In this document: positions 43,329 through 52,819 of the stretch, one piece after another
Layout: the number at the start of each line of letters is the position of its first letter
Numbering within the stretch: the stretch's first letter is position 1
Assembly: GCA_041309605.1 (NCBI GenBank)
Contig: JBFYZH010000017.1
Location: 1-64,000 of the forward strand
Origin: JALOPX01 sp041309605
GTDB lineage: Bacteria > Krumholzibacteriota > Krumholzibacteriia > Krumholzibacteriales > Krumholzibacteriaceae
DNA: 64,000 bases
Direction of reading: 5' to 3'
The notes under the pieces: model-generated
Database searches by the model: none
What the model was told of the DNA's origin: nothing
The model's input: the letters and a program-made list of their open reading frames with translations, nothing else
Program-made: the position numbers and the translations under genes

Positions 43329-44174
43329 TCAGTAAACCAGCGTGCACGCGACGACCCTGTTATCCGAAAAGGTGGGAATCAGAAGCATATTCCATTTCGC
43401 CAGGAAGCAGATGTCGGCGGAGTTGATGCCCGAACCCGTCGTATCCAGAAGGGTATAGATCCCGCCTTCCGGATCGACCAGGAGGGTTCTTCCCTTCCAG
43501 TCGGAGACAAGATAGTTGCCCTTCGAATCCATCGCGACTCCGTCGATACCCGATCCTATCGTTACAAGTTCCCCGATCTTCCCTGTTTCGATATCCACCT
43601 GCCTGAGCACCGAGTCCCCCGACACGCCCACGATGAGCCTCTTCCCATCCGCATAAAGGCCGTTCGGGCGCGCGATCAACCGGTCCCTGATCCATAATTG
43701 CACCTTTTTCCCGTCAAACCGGTATATCGCGTCGCATGAGCTGGCCGAATCGGAAATGTACACGGTTCCGTCATCGCCGACGGCGATATCATTCAGGAAT
43801 ATCGATCCGGCGACCGGGTGCCTGGCGACGACCTTCCCTTTCTCAACGTCGATCTCGACGAGTTCGTCCACGTCGGCGACGTAAAGCCTCGTCCCGGCGA
43901 TCCCCATCCCTTTCGGCGCGTTGAGTCCTGTGATCCATTTCAGCCTGACGATTTCGCCTTTCAACGAAAGCTGGGATATGAATCCCTTTCCTTCCTTTTC
44001 ATCGGGATTCCCGCCGATATTCGACACGTATAGTATGTGCCGCTCGGCGTCGTAGATCACGGATTCCGGAGTGCCGAACACGTTGCCCGTTTCCCACTTC
44101 CTGACAAGCGAGATCGCTCCCGCCCCGGCGGCGGTCATGGCGAGGATCAGGAATACGGCGGCGCATAGTTTCAC
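43329..44174 (-). CDS. Exported SMP-30/NHL-type beta-propeller protein
   Basis: 281 residues from a GTG with GAGGAG upstream. Signal peptide (KLCAAVFLILAMTAAGAGA), then blade repeats: PESVIYDAERHILYVSNIGG, AGTRLYVADVDELVEIDVEK, VGDDGTVYISDSAS, GVAMDSKGNYLVSDWKGRT. This fits a six-blade SMP-30/gluconolactonase-like propeller, probably periplasmic. The metal-binding residues of true lactonases are not confirmed. It follows the thiamine-binding-type gene by 12 bases. Confidence 0.75.
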   Translation of the reverse strand: MKLCAAVFLILAMTAAGAGAISLVRKWETGNVFGTPESVIYDAERHILYVSNIGGNPDEKEGKGFISQLSLKGEIVRLKWITGLNAPKGMGIAGTRLYVADVDELVEIDVEKGKVVARHPVAGSIFLNDIAVGDDGTVYISDSASSCDAIYRFDGKKVQLWIRDRLIARPNGLYADGKRLIVGVSGDSVLRQVDIETGKIGELVTIGSGIDGVAMDSKGNYLVSDWKGRTLLVDPEGGIYTLLDTTGSGINSADICFLAKWNMLLIPTFSDNRVVACTLVY

Positions 44175-44186
44175 GGCATCACTCCT

Positions 44187-44492
44187 CTATTTCCTGACTT
44201 TCCTGCCGAGCACTTTCTCCACGTCCGCGATTTTTCCGTCAAGGCGTCCGGTGGCGCCCTCGCTATCGTCTATCTTTATCGATGTAACAACGCGCGACGA
44301 GACGCCCCGCATCTCCATGTGGCATTTTTGTATCAGGTCCATCACTTCGCCGAATTCCCCCTCGACCGTCGTCTCCATCGGGCCCATTTTGTAATCGAGC
44401 CCCGAATCGTCTATGATGGCCATAACCCTCGCCACGTATCCGCCCAGTTTCACGCCCTTGTCGAGCGGCACTATGGAAAAACTCGCAAGCAT
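44187..44492 (-). CDS. MTH1187/YkoF-type thiamine-binding family protein
   Basis: 101 residues from an ATG 6 bases after GGAGG. LASFSIVPLDKGVKLGGYVA, YKMGPMETTVEGEFGEVMDLI and SSRVVTSIKIDD match the DUF77 family, small ferredoxin-fold proteins that form tetramers and bind thiamine or related ligands. The role in vivo is not clear. No thiamine gene lies beside it. Confidence 0.82.
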   Translation of the reverse strand: MLASFSIVPLDKGVKLGGYVARVMAIIDDSGLDYKMGPMETTVEGEFGEVMDLIQKCHMEMRGVSSRVVTSIKIDDSEGATGRLDGKIADVEKVLGRKVRK

Positions 44493-44549
44493 CACGAACC
44501 TCCGGCAATCGTTTCTTCCAGTCCATTTGCCAGGAAACAGTAAATAAGG

Positions 44550-45551
44550 CTACTTTTTCATCGCGCCGACAAGTTTTTCGATCAACGCTCCGTCGTTCTT
44601 CAGAAGACCGGAGGCGGGTAATCGCGGCACGAGTTCCGCCCACCGCTTGTCCATCCTGTACGCCCGGGCAAGATAGGGGATCGCCTCATCCATTCTTCCC
44701 GATTCGGCCAGCGTAATACCCACCCAGAAGGCGGCTTCGCCGTTGGTCGCCTTGTCCGGGACCAGGGTCGTGGCCGTATCGTAGCATTCCAGCGCCTTCT
44801 GCATGTCGCCGGAAGCCGTCCATTCATCCCCTTCATTGAGTTTCAAATAGGCCCTCTGCAGTTTCACAAGGCGTTTCAATTGCGCCACCGGGTCCGGATC
44901 GTCTTCGACGCTCAGATCGAAAATCCGGTCCACCCATTGCCTGCCCGTGTTTTTGCCCGACACTACAAGTATCGCGGCCGACTGTCGCCCCCTGATGTCG
45001 CCGCCTTCCATCTCGGCCGCCTCGAGGGCTGCAAGGAGCCTGTCGGCGAGGTCGCCCCGGGCTTCTTCGTACGCGCGGGCCATGGCGTCCCAGACGGTCG
45101 GCCTGTCCATGAGGTTCGCCTGCGTAGAATACTGGGCCCCCTGGTGGTGTCCCGCCGCGAAAACCGCCCTGGAACCGGTGTGCACCGCGACGTTGCCGCC
45201 GGCGTCGACCATCGCCACCTGCCTGACGGCCTCCCCCGGGTCGGTGGTCACAAGGACGCGGAGCGCTTCCTCCGCCGTCCTGCCCATTTTCATCAGCTCC
45301 AGACCGAGCGGCCCGTACGACGGCTGGACGAATGACTGGGTCGCGACGGCGCCGACACCGGCTTCGGCCCACGGCACGATGGACCCCACGGAAAACCAGT
45401 GCGATTGAACGGCGACCCCCATCTGCCCCGTCAGCGAGTCGCGTGCGACGATCGAATATGTCGCCACGGGCCTTAGCGGCAGATCCGCCCCGTTGACGAC
45501 GGTTTGCATCGAGACAAAAAACGCGCAGGCCATTGCGGTGAATATTTTCAT
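44550..45551 (-). CDS. Exported DUF1028 protein with C-terminal TPR-like region
   Basis: 333 residues from the ATG at 45551. Signal peptide (MKIFTAMACAFFVSMQTVVNGA), then the DUF1028 Ntn-hydrolase-like fold: ATYSIVARDSLTGQMGVAVQ, GVGAVATQSFVQPSYGPLGL, RGRQSAAILVVSG. DUF1028 members are thought to be peptide or amide hydrolases with unknown substrate. A C-terminal helical part (~225-333) repeats TPR-like helices (DMQKALECYDTATTL, MDEAIPYLARAYRMD). Weakly linked to the propeller gene through a 57-base gap. Confidence 0.8.
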   Translation of the reverse strand: MKIFTAMACAFFVSMQTVVNGADLPLRPVATYSIVARDSLTGQMGVAVQSHWFSVGSIVPWAEAGVGAVATQSFVQPSYGPLGLELMKMGRTAEEALRVLVTTDPGEAVRQVAMVDAGGNVAVHTGSRAVFAAGHHQGAQYSTQANLMDRPTVWDAMARAYEEARGDLADRLLAALEAAEMEGGDIRGRQSAAILVVSGKNTGRQWVDRIFDLSVEDDPDPVAQLKRLVKLQRAYLKLNEGDEWTASGDMQKALECYDTATTLVPDKATNGEAAFWVGITLAESGRMDEAIPYLARAYRMDKRWAELVPRLPASGLLKNDGALIEKLVGAMKK

Positions 45552-45688
45552 GGAGACCTCCCGATTCGAAACCACGCCGGGAAAAACGCAATTCACGACA
45601 AGGGCGGGGGAGCGGTTGCCATGCCGCGATTCGGGCATTCCGCGGGGTTCGTTTCCCGTTCGGCCGGACATGACGAAACGATCCCGAC

Positions 45689-47218
45689 CTAAACGAACTC
45701 GCCCTTGAGGTTTCTCTTGCCGTCGAGGGAAAGTATCTCGAAATCCTCGCGGTGAAGCCTGGGGTCGTCGATTATCTCGACCACCATCCTGTAGCGGTCG
45801 GCCAGTTCGCGCAGGAATTCATTCCTCTCTTCCCTCATGTATATGCCCAGGACCGGGTTCACCCTGAACTGCATCCCCTGAACTTTCTTGAGCACCCCGA
45901 TCCTTCTCATCCAATGCTCGATCTTCATCGCCATGGATTCGATGCTCAGGATCTTGCCGCTCCCCACGCAGTAGGGGCACTCGTCGCTGTAGTAATGGAG
46001 CAGGCTGGGGCGGACCCTCTTGCGGCTGACCTCGATGAGCCCGAGATCGCTGATCTGCGACACCCTGGCCCTCGAGCGATCCTTGCGAAGAGCGCCGCGG
46101 AATTCGTTGTAGACCTTCTTGCGGTTCTCCTCGCGTTCCATATCGATGAAATCTATGACGATTATCCCGCCGATATCCCTGAGCCTCAGCTGCCTGGCGA
46201 TCTCCCGGGCCGCAATCAGGTTCGTCTCGAGGATCGTATCCTCCTGGTTCTTCTTTCCCGTGAACCTGCCGGTATTGACGTCGATGGAAACCAGGGCTTC
46301 GGTATGCTCGATGACGATATACCCGCCCTTTCGGACCCATATCTTGCTCTCCAGGGTCTTCTCGATCTCGTCCTCTATTTCGTAATAATCGAATATCGGG
46401 GTTTTGTCGGAATAATAATTCACCCTCGACGCCAGGTGCGGCGCGAACGATTTGAGGTAAGCGCCCAGCCTGTCGCACTCCTGCTTGTTGTCGACGATGA
46501 TCTGGCTGACGTCCTCGGTGAAAAGATCCCTCAGGGCGAAGACGGTGATATCCACGTCCTCGTGCACCAGCGCCGGCGGCGTGGCCGATTCTATCTTTTT
46601 GGCTATTTCCTGCCACCTGGTTTCGAGGGATTTCATATCGTCGCGCAGCTGCTGTTCCTCCACCCCGTTTCCCGCGGTACGGACTATGACGGCCGATCCC
46701 TTGGGCCGGTACTTTCGGATGATATTACGCAGCCTGTTGCGTTCCTTGCGATTTTCGATCTTCTTGCTTATCCCGATATGGTCGAGGTTGGGCATGAGTA
46801 CGGCGTAGCGTCCGGGCAGGGATATCTGGGAGGAGACCCTCGGGCCCTTCGTGCCGATCGCTTCCTTCCTGATCTGAACGACGATCTCCTGTCCCTTCTT
46901 CAGAAGGCTCTCTATCGGGGGAAAATCCTTTCTTTTCCTGCCGGTGTTTATCTCGAAATCCTCGTCGTCGACGAGTTCCGGATCGAGAGCCCCGGTGGCG
47001 ACGTCGCTCACATGCAGGAAAGCCGCCCTCTCCTGGCCGATATCGACGAAAGCCGCCTGTATCCCGGGAATCACGGCATTTATCCTGCCGATATATATCC
47101 CCCCCACCGTCCTTCTGCTTTCCTCCCGTTCGATGAGGAACTCGACCAGTTCGTTGTCCTCGAGGATCGCGATCCTGATCTCCCTCTGCGTGTAGTTGAT
47201 GACGATCTCTTTTTTCAT
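45689..47218 (-). CDS. rng: Ribonuclease G/E
   Basis: 509 residues. S1-type RNA-binding part (GGIYIGRINAVIPGIQAAFV), then the RNase E/G catalytic core SIDVNTGRFTGKKNQEDTIL and IIVIDFIDMEREENR, and a zinc-link Cys pair in CPYCVGSGK. It processes rRNA and decays mRNA. The radical SAM/DUF2344 gene sits 12 bases upstream, an association seen in many bacteria. Confidence 0.95.
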   Translation of the reverse strand: MKKEIVINYTQREIRIAILEDNELVEFLIEREESRRTVGGIYIGRINAVIPGIQAAFVDIGQERAAFLHVSDVATGALDPELVDDEDFEINTGRKRKDFPPIESLLKKGQEIVVQIRKEAIGTKGPRVSSQISLPGRYAVLMPNLDHIGISKKIENRKERNRLRNIIRKYRPKGSAVIVRTAGNGVEEQQLRDDMKSLETRWQEIAKKIESATPPALVHEDVDITVFALRDLFTEDVSQIIVDNKQECDRLGAYLKSFAPHLASRVNYYSDKTPIFDYYEIEDEIEKTLESKIWVRKGGYIVIEHTEALVSIDVNTGRFTGKKNQEDTILETNLIAAREIARQLRLRDIGGIIVIDFIDMEREENRKKVYNEFRGALRKDRSRARVSQISDLGLIEVSRKRVRPSLLHYYSDECPYCVGSGKILSIESMAMKIEHWMRRIGVLKKVQGMQFRVNPVLGIYMREERNEFLRELADRYRMVVEIIDDPRLHREDFEILSLDGKRNLKGEFV

Positions 47219-47230
47219 TTCTTCCTCTGA

Positions 47231-50002
47231 TTAAAGACCTTTCTTTATCAAATCCATCGGCTGGATATACTCATCGCCCGATCTGTAACGTATCTCCGTT
47301 CTCCTTATCCTGGCAAGCTCCGCGAAAGCTCCCGGCATCACGGCAAAAAGCAGATCCTTCGGTCCGGGTCTCCCGCCGGATGGCGGAGAGAATCCGAGGA
47401 TATACCTGTTTTCACCCGGGAAAACCCGGCAGCCCTCGCTGCCGCGCTTATTTCCCCTTCTGTCCGAAACAGGTATCCCCGATCCGATGATATGATTGAA
47501 TCTGCCGCTCAACCATCCGGCCGGGTCTTCAAGAAAATCCTCCGGTGAACTGAACGGTCCGCCTGACGATTCGAGACCTTTCCCCAGGCGGGTCCATTCT
47601 ACACTCGACCGGCATGATTTGTCATCTGTTTTGGCAATACGATGGTCGCGGAAATCCATCCTCTCCATTTCCCCGCCGCGCGTTTCCTCCGTCAGGGCGG
47701 CATCGTCGATGGACCCGCCGAGCGCGAACACCAGCGGCGAAAGATCGATTTCGTACCTGTACAGCGCGTCTTCGGAAAGTTTGCCTTCTTTTCTCCCGAA
47801 GGGCCCGCCGGATTCCGTGATCTTTATACCATCCGGCAGAAGGCCCTCGAATACCCGGGGCCCGACTTCGGCGGGACCTGCCAGGTCCACGTCAAAGAAT
47901 TCGCTTGTCCCCTCGACCCCTACGGCCAGGGACGGCCCCATCGAAAGCTTCGGGATGGGATGAAACCCTTCGGTAAAAACCAGCGGAAGGCCGGACCTCC
48001 TGAGCGCCCTGTGCAGCATATTGATGAATTCCCTGTGCGACAGGAATCTCATCCTGCCGGTCTTCTCATAGGTAAAACGATATCTCGACACAGCCGGCCC
48101 GTCAAGCCGCGGATTTTCGTCCTTCAGAGCCCGCGGGGCCGGAGGGTTCGAATCGGCCCTTACCATCACGCCGTCCGAGCCGTCGATCCCTGCCCGAATC
48201 TTCCCGGAGTCCGGCTCCGCGGCACGACCGGCTTTTCTATCATCTTCGCCGCGGCACGCTCCACACCCCGCGCACCCGGATATCCGGCAGTCGGGAGTCA
48301 GTTCTTCGGACCAGGCCTTGCCAAGCTCGGAAAGAAGGTAATTCCTGCTGACCCGCGAACCGAATCGTTCCCATGGAAGATCATCCTCCGTGGAAAATCC
48401 GGACAACAGGCCGTCCAGGGTCATTCCGCGTTCCTCCAGGATCGAGTTCCAAAGGGAAAAATCGAACTGGTCGCGCCAGCCATCGAACCTGCACCCTCTC
48501 TCGAAGGCGGCTACGAGCACGGGCCACAGCGCCTTGGTACCCCTGGCGAAAACACCCTCGATGGCGCAGACCGAGGGATCCCTGAGACTCAACTGAACGC
48601 ACCTGTGCTGCAGCCTGGCGGAGAGGTATTTTTCCTTCCCCGCGATCTCGGCCATGGAACACTGCCTGTGCCACTGAAACGGCGTGTGCGCTCTCGGAAC
48701 GAAGGGGGAAATGGACACGTTGAGCGTAAGACGCCTTCCCGCGCGGGGAAGAGCGATGATCTTCCTCACAAGGTCGACTATACCCTGGAGATCCTCGTCG
48801 GTTTCCGTCGGCAGGCCTATCATGAAATAGAGCTTCAGGGTCTGCCAACCGGCATCAAGTATATTGGAGCATCCCTGCAGAATCTCGTCGTCGCTCATCC
48901 CCTTGTTAATCACCCGCCTGAGCCTCATCGTGCCGGCCTCGGGAGCGATCGTGAAACCGGTTTTTCTCACAAGGGCCGAAGCGGCCACCACCTGCCCGCA
49001 TATGGTCTCCGGTCTCAGGCTTGGAAGGGATAGGGATACTTTTCGCTCTTGCAGCCGCGGCTCGAGCATCGTCAGCAGCTGCCCGAACCTGGAGTAGTCC
49101 GAAGTCGAAAGGGAAAGGAGCGATACGTCCTCCCACCCCGACGCGTCCAATCCTTCGCACGCTGCACCGACGATTTCATCGACGCTTCGTTCTCTTCTCG
49201 GCCGGTATGTCATTCCCGCCTGGCAAAACCTGCACCCCCTCGTGCACCCGCGGAGCAGCTCCACGGAGAGCCTCTCGTGGACGATTGAAGCGGAAGGAAC
49301 TATCGGCCTCAGCGGAAGATCGCCCTCGCGGAAAAGGTACGTCCGCGCTTTTGCCGATTCGGTGAGCCCGTCCACATAGACTCCCTCGATCCCGGCCAGA
49401 GCCGCTCTCATCCGCGTCCTGCAGGCGCCGGAAGCCTTCAGACCCGCAAGAAGATCGACAGCTTCGACGAGCGATTCCTCCCCGTCGCCGAGAAACACCG
49501 CGTCGAAAGCGTTTATCACCGGCAGCGGGTTCGAGGTGCAGGGTCCGCCGGCGATTACGACCGGCGCGCCATCGCCTCTGGCCGACGCCTCGGAAGCGAG
49601 GCCGGCCAGATCGAGAATCGCGAGGACGTTTGTGTAATGGAGCTCGTACGGGATGGTGAAGCCGATAAGGTCGAACCGGCCGATGGGCGTGCCGGTCTGC
49701 CATGAGCGCAAGGGTTCGCCTGCCAAACGGAGCCTCTTCTCCATGTCCGGCCAGGGCGCGAAAGCGTATTCGACGCCGATACCCCTGCGTGAAAGAACAT
49801 GATAGAGCAGCCGCAGTCCCTGGTGCGTCATTCCGATCTCGTAGACATCCGGAAAAACGAGGAGGACGTTGAACCCTCCCCCGGTAAAACCCGCGCTGGA
49901 CAAATTCAACTCGCGGTCGATATACCTCGAGGGTTTTTCGACTCCGGGAAGAATACCGTCATAATATACGCCGGCCGGCGTCCGGGAATTCATCATAATC
50001 AC
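47231..50002 (-). CDS. B12-binding-type radical SAM protein fused to DUF2344
   Basis: 923 residues. The N-terminus is cobalamin-domain-like (FNVLLVFPDVYEIGMTHQGL). The radical SAM cluster is CTRGCRFC (Cys 253, 257, 260), with the TIGR03960 pattern LLRGCTRGCRFCQAGMTYR. A Cys cluster CRISGCAGCGAC lies near residue 580. The C-terminus is DUF2344 (RFTYEKTGRMRFLSHREFIN, GFHPIPKLSMGPSLAVG). In many bacteria these are two adjacent genes; here they are one chain. Substrate unknown; the link to rng suggests RNA modification. Between the parts lies a low-complexity ~60-residue linker. Confidence 0.9.
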   Translation of the reverse strand: MIMMNSRTPAGVYYDGILPGVEKPSRYIDRELNLSSAGFTGGGFNVLLVFPDVYEIGMTHQGLRLLYHVLSRRGIGVEYAFAPWPDMEKRLRLAGEPLRSWQTGTPIGRFDLIGFTIPYELHYTNVLAILDLAGLASEASARGDGAPVVIAGGPCTSNPLPVINAFDAVFLGDGEESLVEAVDLLAGLKASGACRTRMRAALAGIEGVYVDGLTESAKARTYLFREGDLPLRPIVPSASIVHERLSVELLRGCTRGCRFCQAGMTYRPRRERSVDEIVGAACEGLDASGWEDVSLLSLSTSDYSRFGQLLTMLEPRLQERKVSLSLPSLRPETICGQVVAASALVRKTGFTIAPEAGTMRLRRVINKGMSDDEILQGCSNILDAGWQTLKLYFMIGLPTETDEDLQGIVDLVRKIIALPRAGRRLTLNVSISPFVPRAHTPFQWHRQCSMAEIAGKEKYLSARLQHRCVQLSLRDPSVCAIEGVFARGTKALWPVLVAAFERGCRFDGWRDQFDFSLWNSILEERGMTLDGLLSGFSTEDDLPWERFGSRVSRNYLLSELGKAWSEELTPDCRISGCAGCGACRGEDDRKAGRAAEPDSGKIRAGIDGSDGVMVRADSNPPAPRALKDENPRLDGPAVSRYRFTYEKTGRMRFLSHREFINMLHRALRRSGLPLVFTEGFHPIPKLSMGPSLAVGVEGTSEFFDVDLAGPAEVGPRVFEGLLPDGIKITESGGPFGRKEGKLSEDALYRYEIDLSPLVFALGGSIDDAALTEETRGGEMERMDFRDHRIAKTDDKSCRSSVEWTRLGKGLESSGGPFSSPEDFLEDPAGWLSGRFNHIIGSGIPVSDRRGNKRGSEGCRVFPGENRYILGFSPPSGGRPGPKDLLFAVMPGAFAELARIRRTEIRYRSGDEYIQPMDLIKKGL

Positions 50003-50006
50003 AGCG

Positions 50007-51395
50007 TCAGACTTCTCCGCCGACCGTTATGCCCGGTATCCTCAGGGTTGGCTGCGCGTCGGAAACGGGAACGTGCTGCCCGTCCTTGCCGCATGTGCCT
50101 ATGTCGAAACCGAGATCATTTCCCACCATATCGATATCCTTGAGCACCGCCGGGCCGTTACCTATCAGGGTGGCGCCCCGCACGGGCCTGGTCACTTTTC
50201 CGTTTTCTATCAGATACGCCTCATTGACTTTGAACACGAAATCGCCGCTGGACGTGTCGACCTGGCCGCCGCCCATCCTGACGACATACAGCCCGTAATC
50301 GACGCTCGATATGATCTCCGAGGGATCGTGCCGTCCCGGAGCGATCATCGTGTTGCTCATTCTTACTATCGGCCTGAACCTGTAGTTCTGGCGCCGTCCG
50401 TTCCCCGTCGATTCGAGACCCGTTTTTTTCGCGACCCGCCTGTCCAGCAGATATTTCTTCAACACGCCGTTCTCCACGGACACGGTCCTGCCTGCGCTGA
50501 CGCCCTCATCGTCGAAAACATACGAACCCCTCCGCCCTTCAAGCGTGGCGTCGTCGACCACCGTTACAAGGGGGGATGCGACCTGGCGCCCCGTCTTTCC
50601 ACTGTAGATCGAAAGGCCCTTCTCGGCTGCGTCCCCTTCGAGGCCGTGCCCGATCGCTTCGTGGACCATCGTCCCCCCTGCCTGGCTGGCCAGCACGACC
50701 GTCATCGTTCCCGCGGGAGAGTGGTCCGAATGCAGTATCTTCACGGCACTTTCGCTTGCTTCCACGGCGAGGGCCCGCACCCGGTCCCCATCCAGAAATT
50801 CGAATCCCTTTCTTCCCCCTATCGATCTGTATGCCGTCTGGATATCCCTCGAAGCGGTGGCGACCGCCCTGACGTTGAAGATCAGCTGCCGCCGGTCGTC
50901 GCCGACCGCCACCCCTTCGCTGTTGAAGATACGGACCGTCTGTACCATGTCGCCGAAATTCACCCTCACCTGGGTTACCTCGCCGCTCACCGCTCTAGCC
51001 GCCCTGTCGGCCTCCACGACCCTCGATATCTTTTCATCGAGGGAGACATCCTCCGCCGGAATGGAGACGGCTCCCGTGGTTCCCAGCTTCATCTCTCCCG
51101 GCGAAGCCATGCCGCCCGGGTTCTTCTCGATATCCTTCAGCACCGCCTTGCCGAGCCTGAACAATTCCTCGGCGCTGATCACGTTGGAATATCCATAGGC
51201 CGTCCTGTCCCCCGCGATCACTCTCAACCCGAAACCGGTATCCTTGCCGCTGGAAATGTTCTCGATCTTTCCGTCCTCGCAACTTATCGAATGCACGAGT
51301 CTCGATTCGAAAAAGAGCTCCGCGAAAGAACCGCCTCCGGAGATGACGCTCTCCAGGGCTTCCTCAATCCGTCCTCGTGAAGGCAGCTCGATCAT
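50007..51395 (-). CDS. tldD: Metalloprotease TldD
   Basis: 462 residues from an ATG with GGGAGG upstream, overlapping the purF stop by four bases. Zinc site HEAIGHGLEGD at 245-255, with RRGSYVFDDEGV and GGGQVDTSSGDFVFKVNEAYL typical of TldD. TldD usually works with PmbA/TldE to trim peptides, but no pmbA is adjacent, so the partner must lie elsewhere or be absent. Confidence 0.94.
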   Translation of the reverse strand: MIELPSRGRIEEALESVISGGGSFAELFFESRLVHSISCEDGKIENISSGKDTGFGLRVIAGDRTAYGYSNVISAEELFRLGKAVLKDIEKNPGGMASPGEMKLGTTGAVSIPAEDVSLDEKISRVVEADRAARAVSGEVTQVRVNFGDMVQTVRIFNSEGVAVGDDRRQLIFNVRAVATASRDIQTAYRSIGGRKGFEFLDGDRVRALAVEASESAVKILHSDHSPAGTMTVVLASQAGGTMVHEAIGHGLEGDAAEKGLSIYSGKTGRQVASPLVTVVDDATLEGRRGSYVFDDEGVSAGRTVSVENGVLKKYLLDRRVAKKTGLESTGNGRRQNYRFRPIVRMSNTMIAPGRHDPSEIISSVDYGLYVVRMGGGQVDTSSGDFVFKVNEAYLIENGKVTRPVRGATLIGNGPAVLKDIDMVGNDLGFDIGTCGKDGQHVPVSDAQPTLRIPGITVGGEV

Positions 51396-52819
51396 TTCAC
51401 GGATTTCCTCCCGGGCGTGGAATCGTCCCCGCATCCCGTCTTCCGGTCGAACACGTCCTTCCTGTACTCCCCTTCACGCACGACCGGATAATGCCCCGTG
51501 AAGCACGTGGTACAATAGTTTTGAGGATCTTCGACGCACGAAAGCAGCCCCTCCTTCGAAAGGTACCGCAGGCTTTCCACTCCCAGAAAGTCCCGGATCC
51601 CCTCGATCGAATTCGTTGACGCTATCAGCTCCGACCTGGTCGGAGTGTCGATGCCGTAATAACAGGAATGGGTTATGGGGGGGGACCCTATTCTCAGATG
51701 CACTTCGGCCGCACCCGCCTCTCTTATGAGTGAAACCAGTTTCCTCATCGTCGAACCTCGGACTATGGAATCGTCGATGACCGCCACTCTTCTGCCCTTG
51801 AGAACCCCTTTCACGGGATTGAACTTGATGCGCACGTCCCAGTCCCTGTCGCTCTGTTTCGGCTGGATGAACGTCCTGCCGACATAGTGGTTTCTGATAA
51901 GTCCGAGTTCATAAGGAAGTCTAGACTGCTCGGCGAATCCGAGAGCGATCGTGTTGCTCGAATCCGGAACCGAGATCACGATATCGGCGTGTGCGGGAGA
52001 CTCTTCGGCCAGCTTTCTGCCGAGCCTGCGCCTGACCTTGTCGACGTTCTCGCCGAACACCCTGCTATCCGGCCTTGAGAAGTAAATGAATTCGAAAATG
52101 CACTTTGAGAGCCTTTCGGCCGGCGGCGCGTATCTCAGCGATTGAATTCCGTCTTTCGATACCGTGACCAGTTCGCCGGGTTCGACCTCCCTGACATATT
52201 CCGCGCCAAGTATGTCGAAAGCACAGCTTTCGGAAGCCGCTATCGTAACGTCCCCACACCCACCCAGGCAGAGCGGCCTGAACCCGTGAGGATCTCTCGC
52301 GGCGATTATTTTGTCCTTCGTCATGAAGATCAGCGAGAAGGCTCCCCTGACCTGTTCGAGTGCGTCGATTATCATCTTTTCGACGCCGTCCTTCCTGCTC
52401 TTCGCTATCAGGTGCAGGATCACCTCGCTGTCCATCGTGCTGCTGAAGATCGAGCCGTCGTCCTCCATCTTTTCCCTCAGTTCGACGGCGTTGACTAGAT
52501 TGCCGTTATGCGCGACGGCGATCTTTCCTATCTTGCAGTCGACAAGAAACGGCTGCGTGTTCACGACGTTGGAGATGCCGGTCGTGGAATACCTGTTGTG
52601 GCCGACCGCCATATGCCCCTTGAGCCCGTCCAGGATCTGCTCGGAGAACACTTTCGAGACAAGGCCCATCGCCTTGTGCTCGTACATCCTCCTTCCGTCG
52701 GAGGTTATAATACCGCTGCTTTCCTGCCCGCGATGCTGGAGGGAATAGAGACCGAGGTACGCCATATGAGCCGCGTCTTCGCTGCCGAATATGCCGAAAA
52801 TCGCGCATTCCTCTTTCAA
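51392..52819 (-). CDS. purF: Amidophosphoribosyltransferase
   Basis: 475 residues. Short propeptide MKEE, then Cys 5 as N-terminal nucleophile (CAIFGIFG). Glutaminase domain YSLQHRGQESSGI, PRPP loop VAVIDDSIVRGSTM. Cys in KCIFEFIYFSRPDS, HSCYYGIDTPT and NYCTTCFTGHYP match the 4Fe-4S type of Bacillus PurF. First step of purine synthesis. TTG start overlapping the upstream gene. Confidence 0.95.
   Translation of the reverse strand: MKEECAIFGIFGSEDAAHMAYLGLYSLQHRGQESSGIITSDGRRMYEHKAMGLVSKVFSEQILDGLKGHMAVGHNRYSTTGISNVVNTQPFLVDCKIGKIAVAHNGNLVNAVELREKMEDDGSIFSSTMDSEVILHLIAKSRKDGVEKMIIDALEQVRGAFSLIFMTKDKIIAARDPHGFRPLCLGGCGDVTIAASESCAFDILGAEYVREVEPGELVTVSKDGIQSLRYAPPAERLSKCIFEFIYFSRPDSRVFGENVDKVRRRLGRKLAEESPAHADIVISVPDSSNTIALGFAEQSRLPYELGLIRNHYVGRTFIQPKQSDRDWDVRIKFNPVKGVLKGRRVAVIDDSIVRGSTMRKLVSLIREAGAAEVHLRIGSPPITHSCYYGIDTPTRSELIASTNSIEGIRDFLGVESLRYLSKEGLLSCVEDPQNYCTTCFTGHYPVVREGEYRKDVFDRKTGCGDDSTPGRKSVK

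Noticed and set aside
45752..47230. 492-residue open frame on the plus strand
   Set aside because: Antisense shadow of rng; rng is certain from its catalytic motifs.
50073..51380. 435-residue open frame on the plus strand
   Set aside because: Antisense to tldD, whose zinc motif and length are normal.
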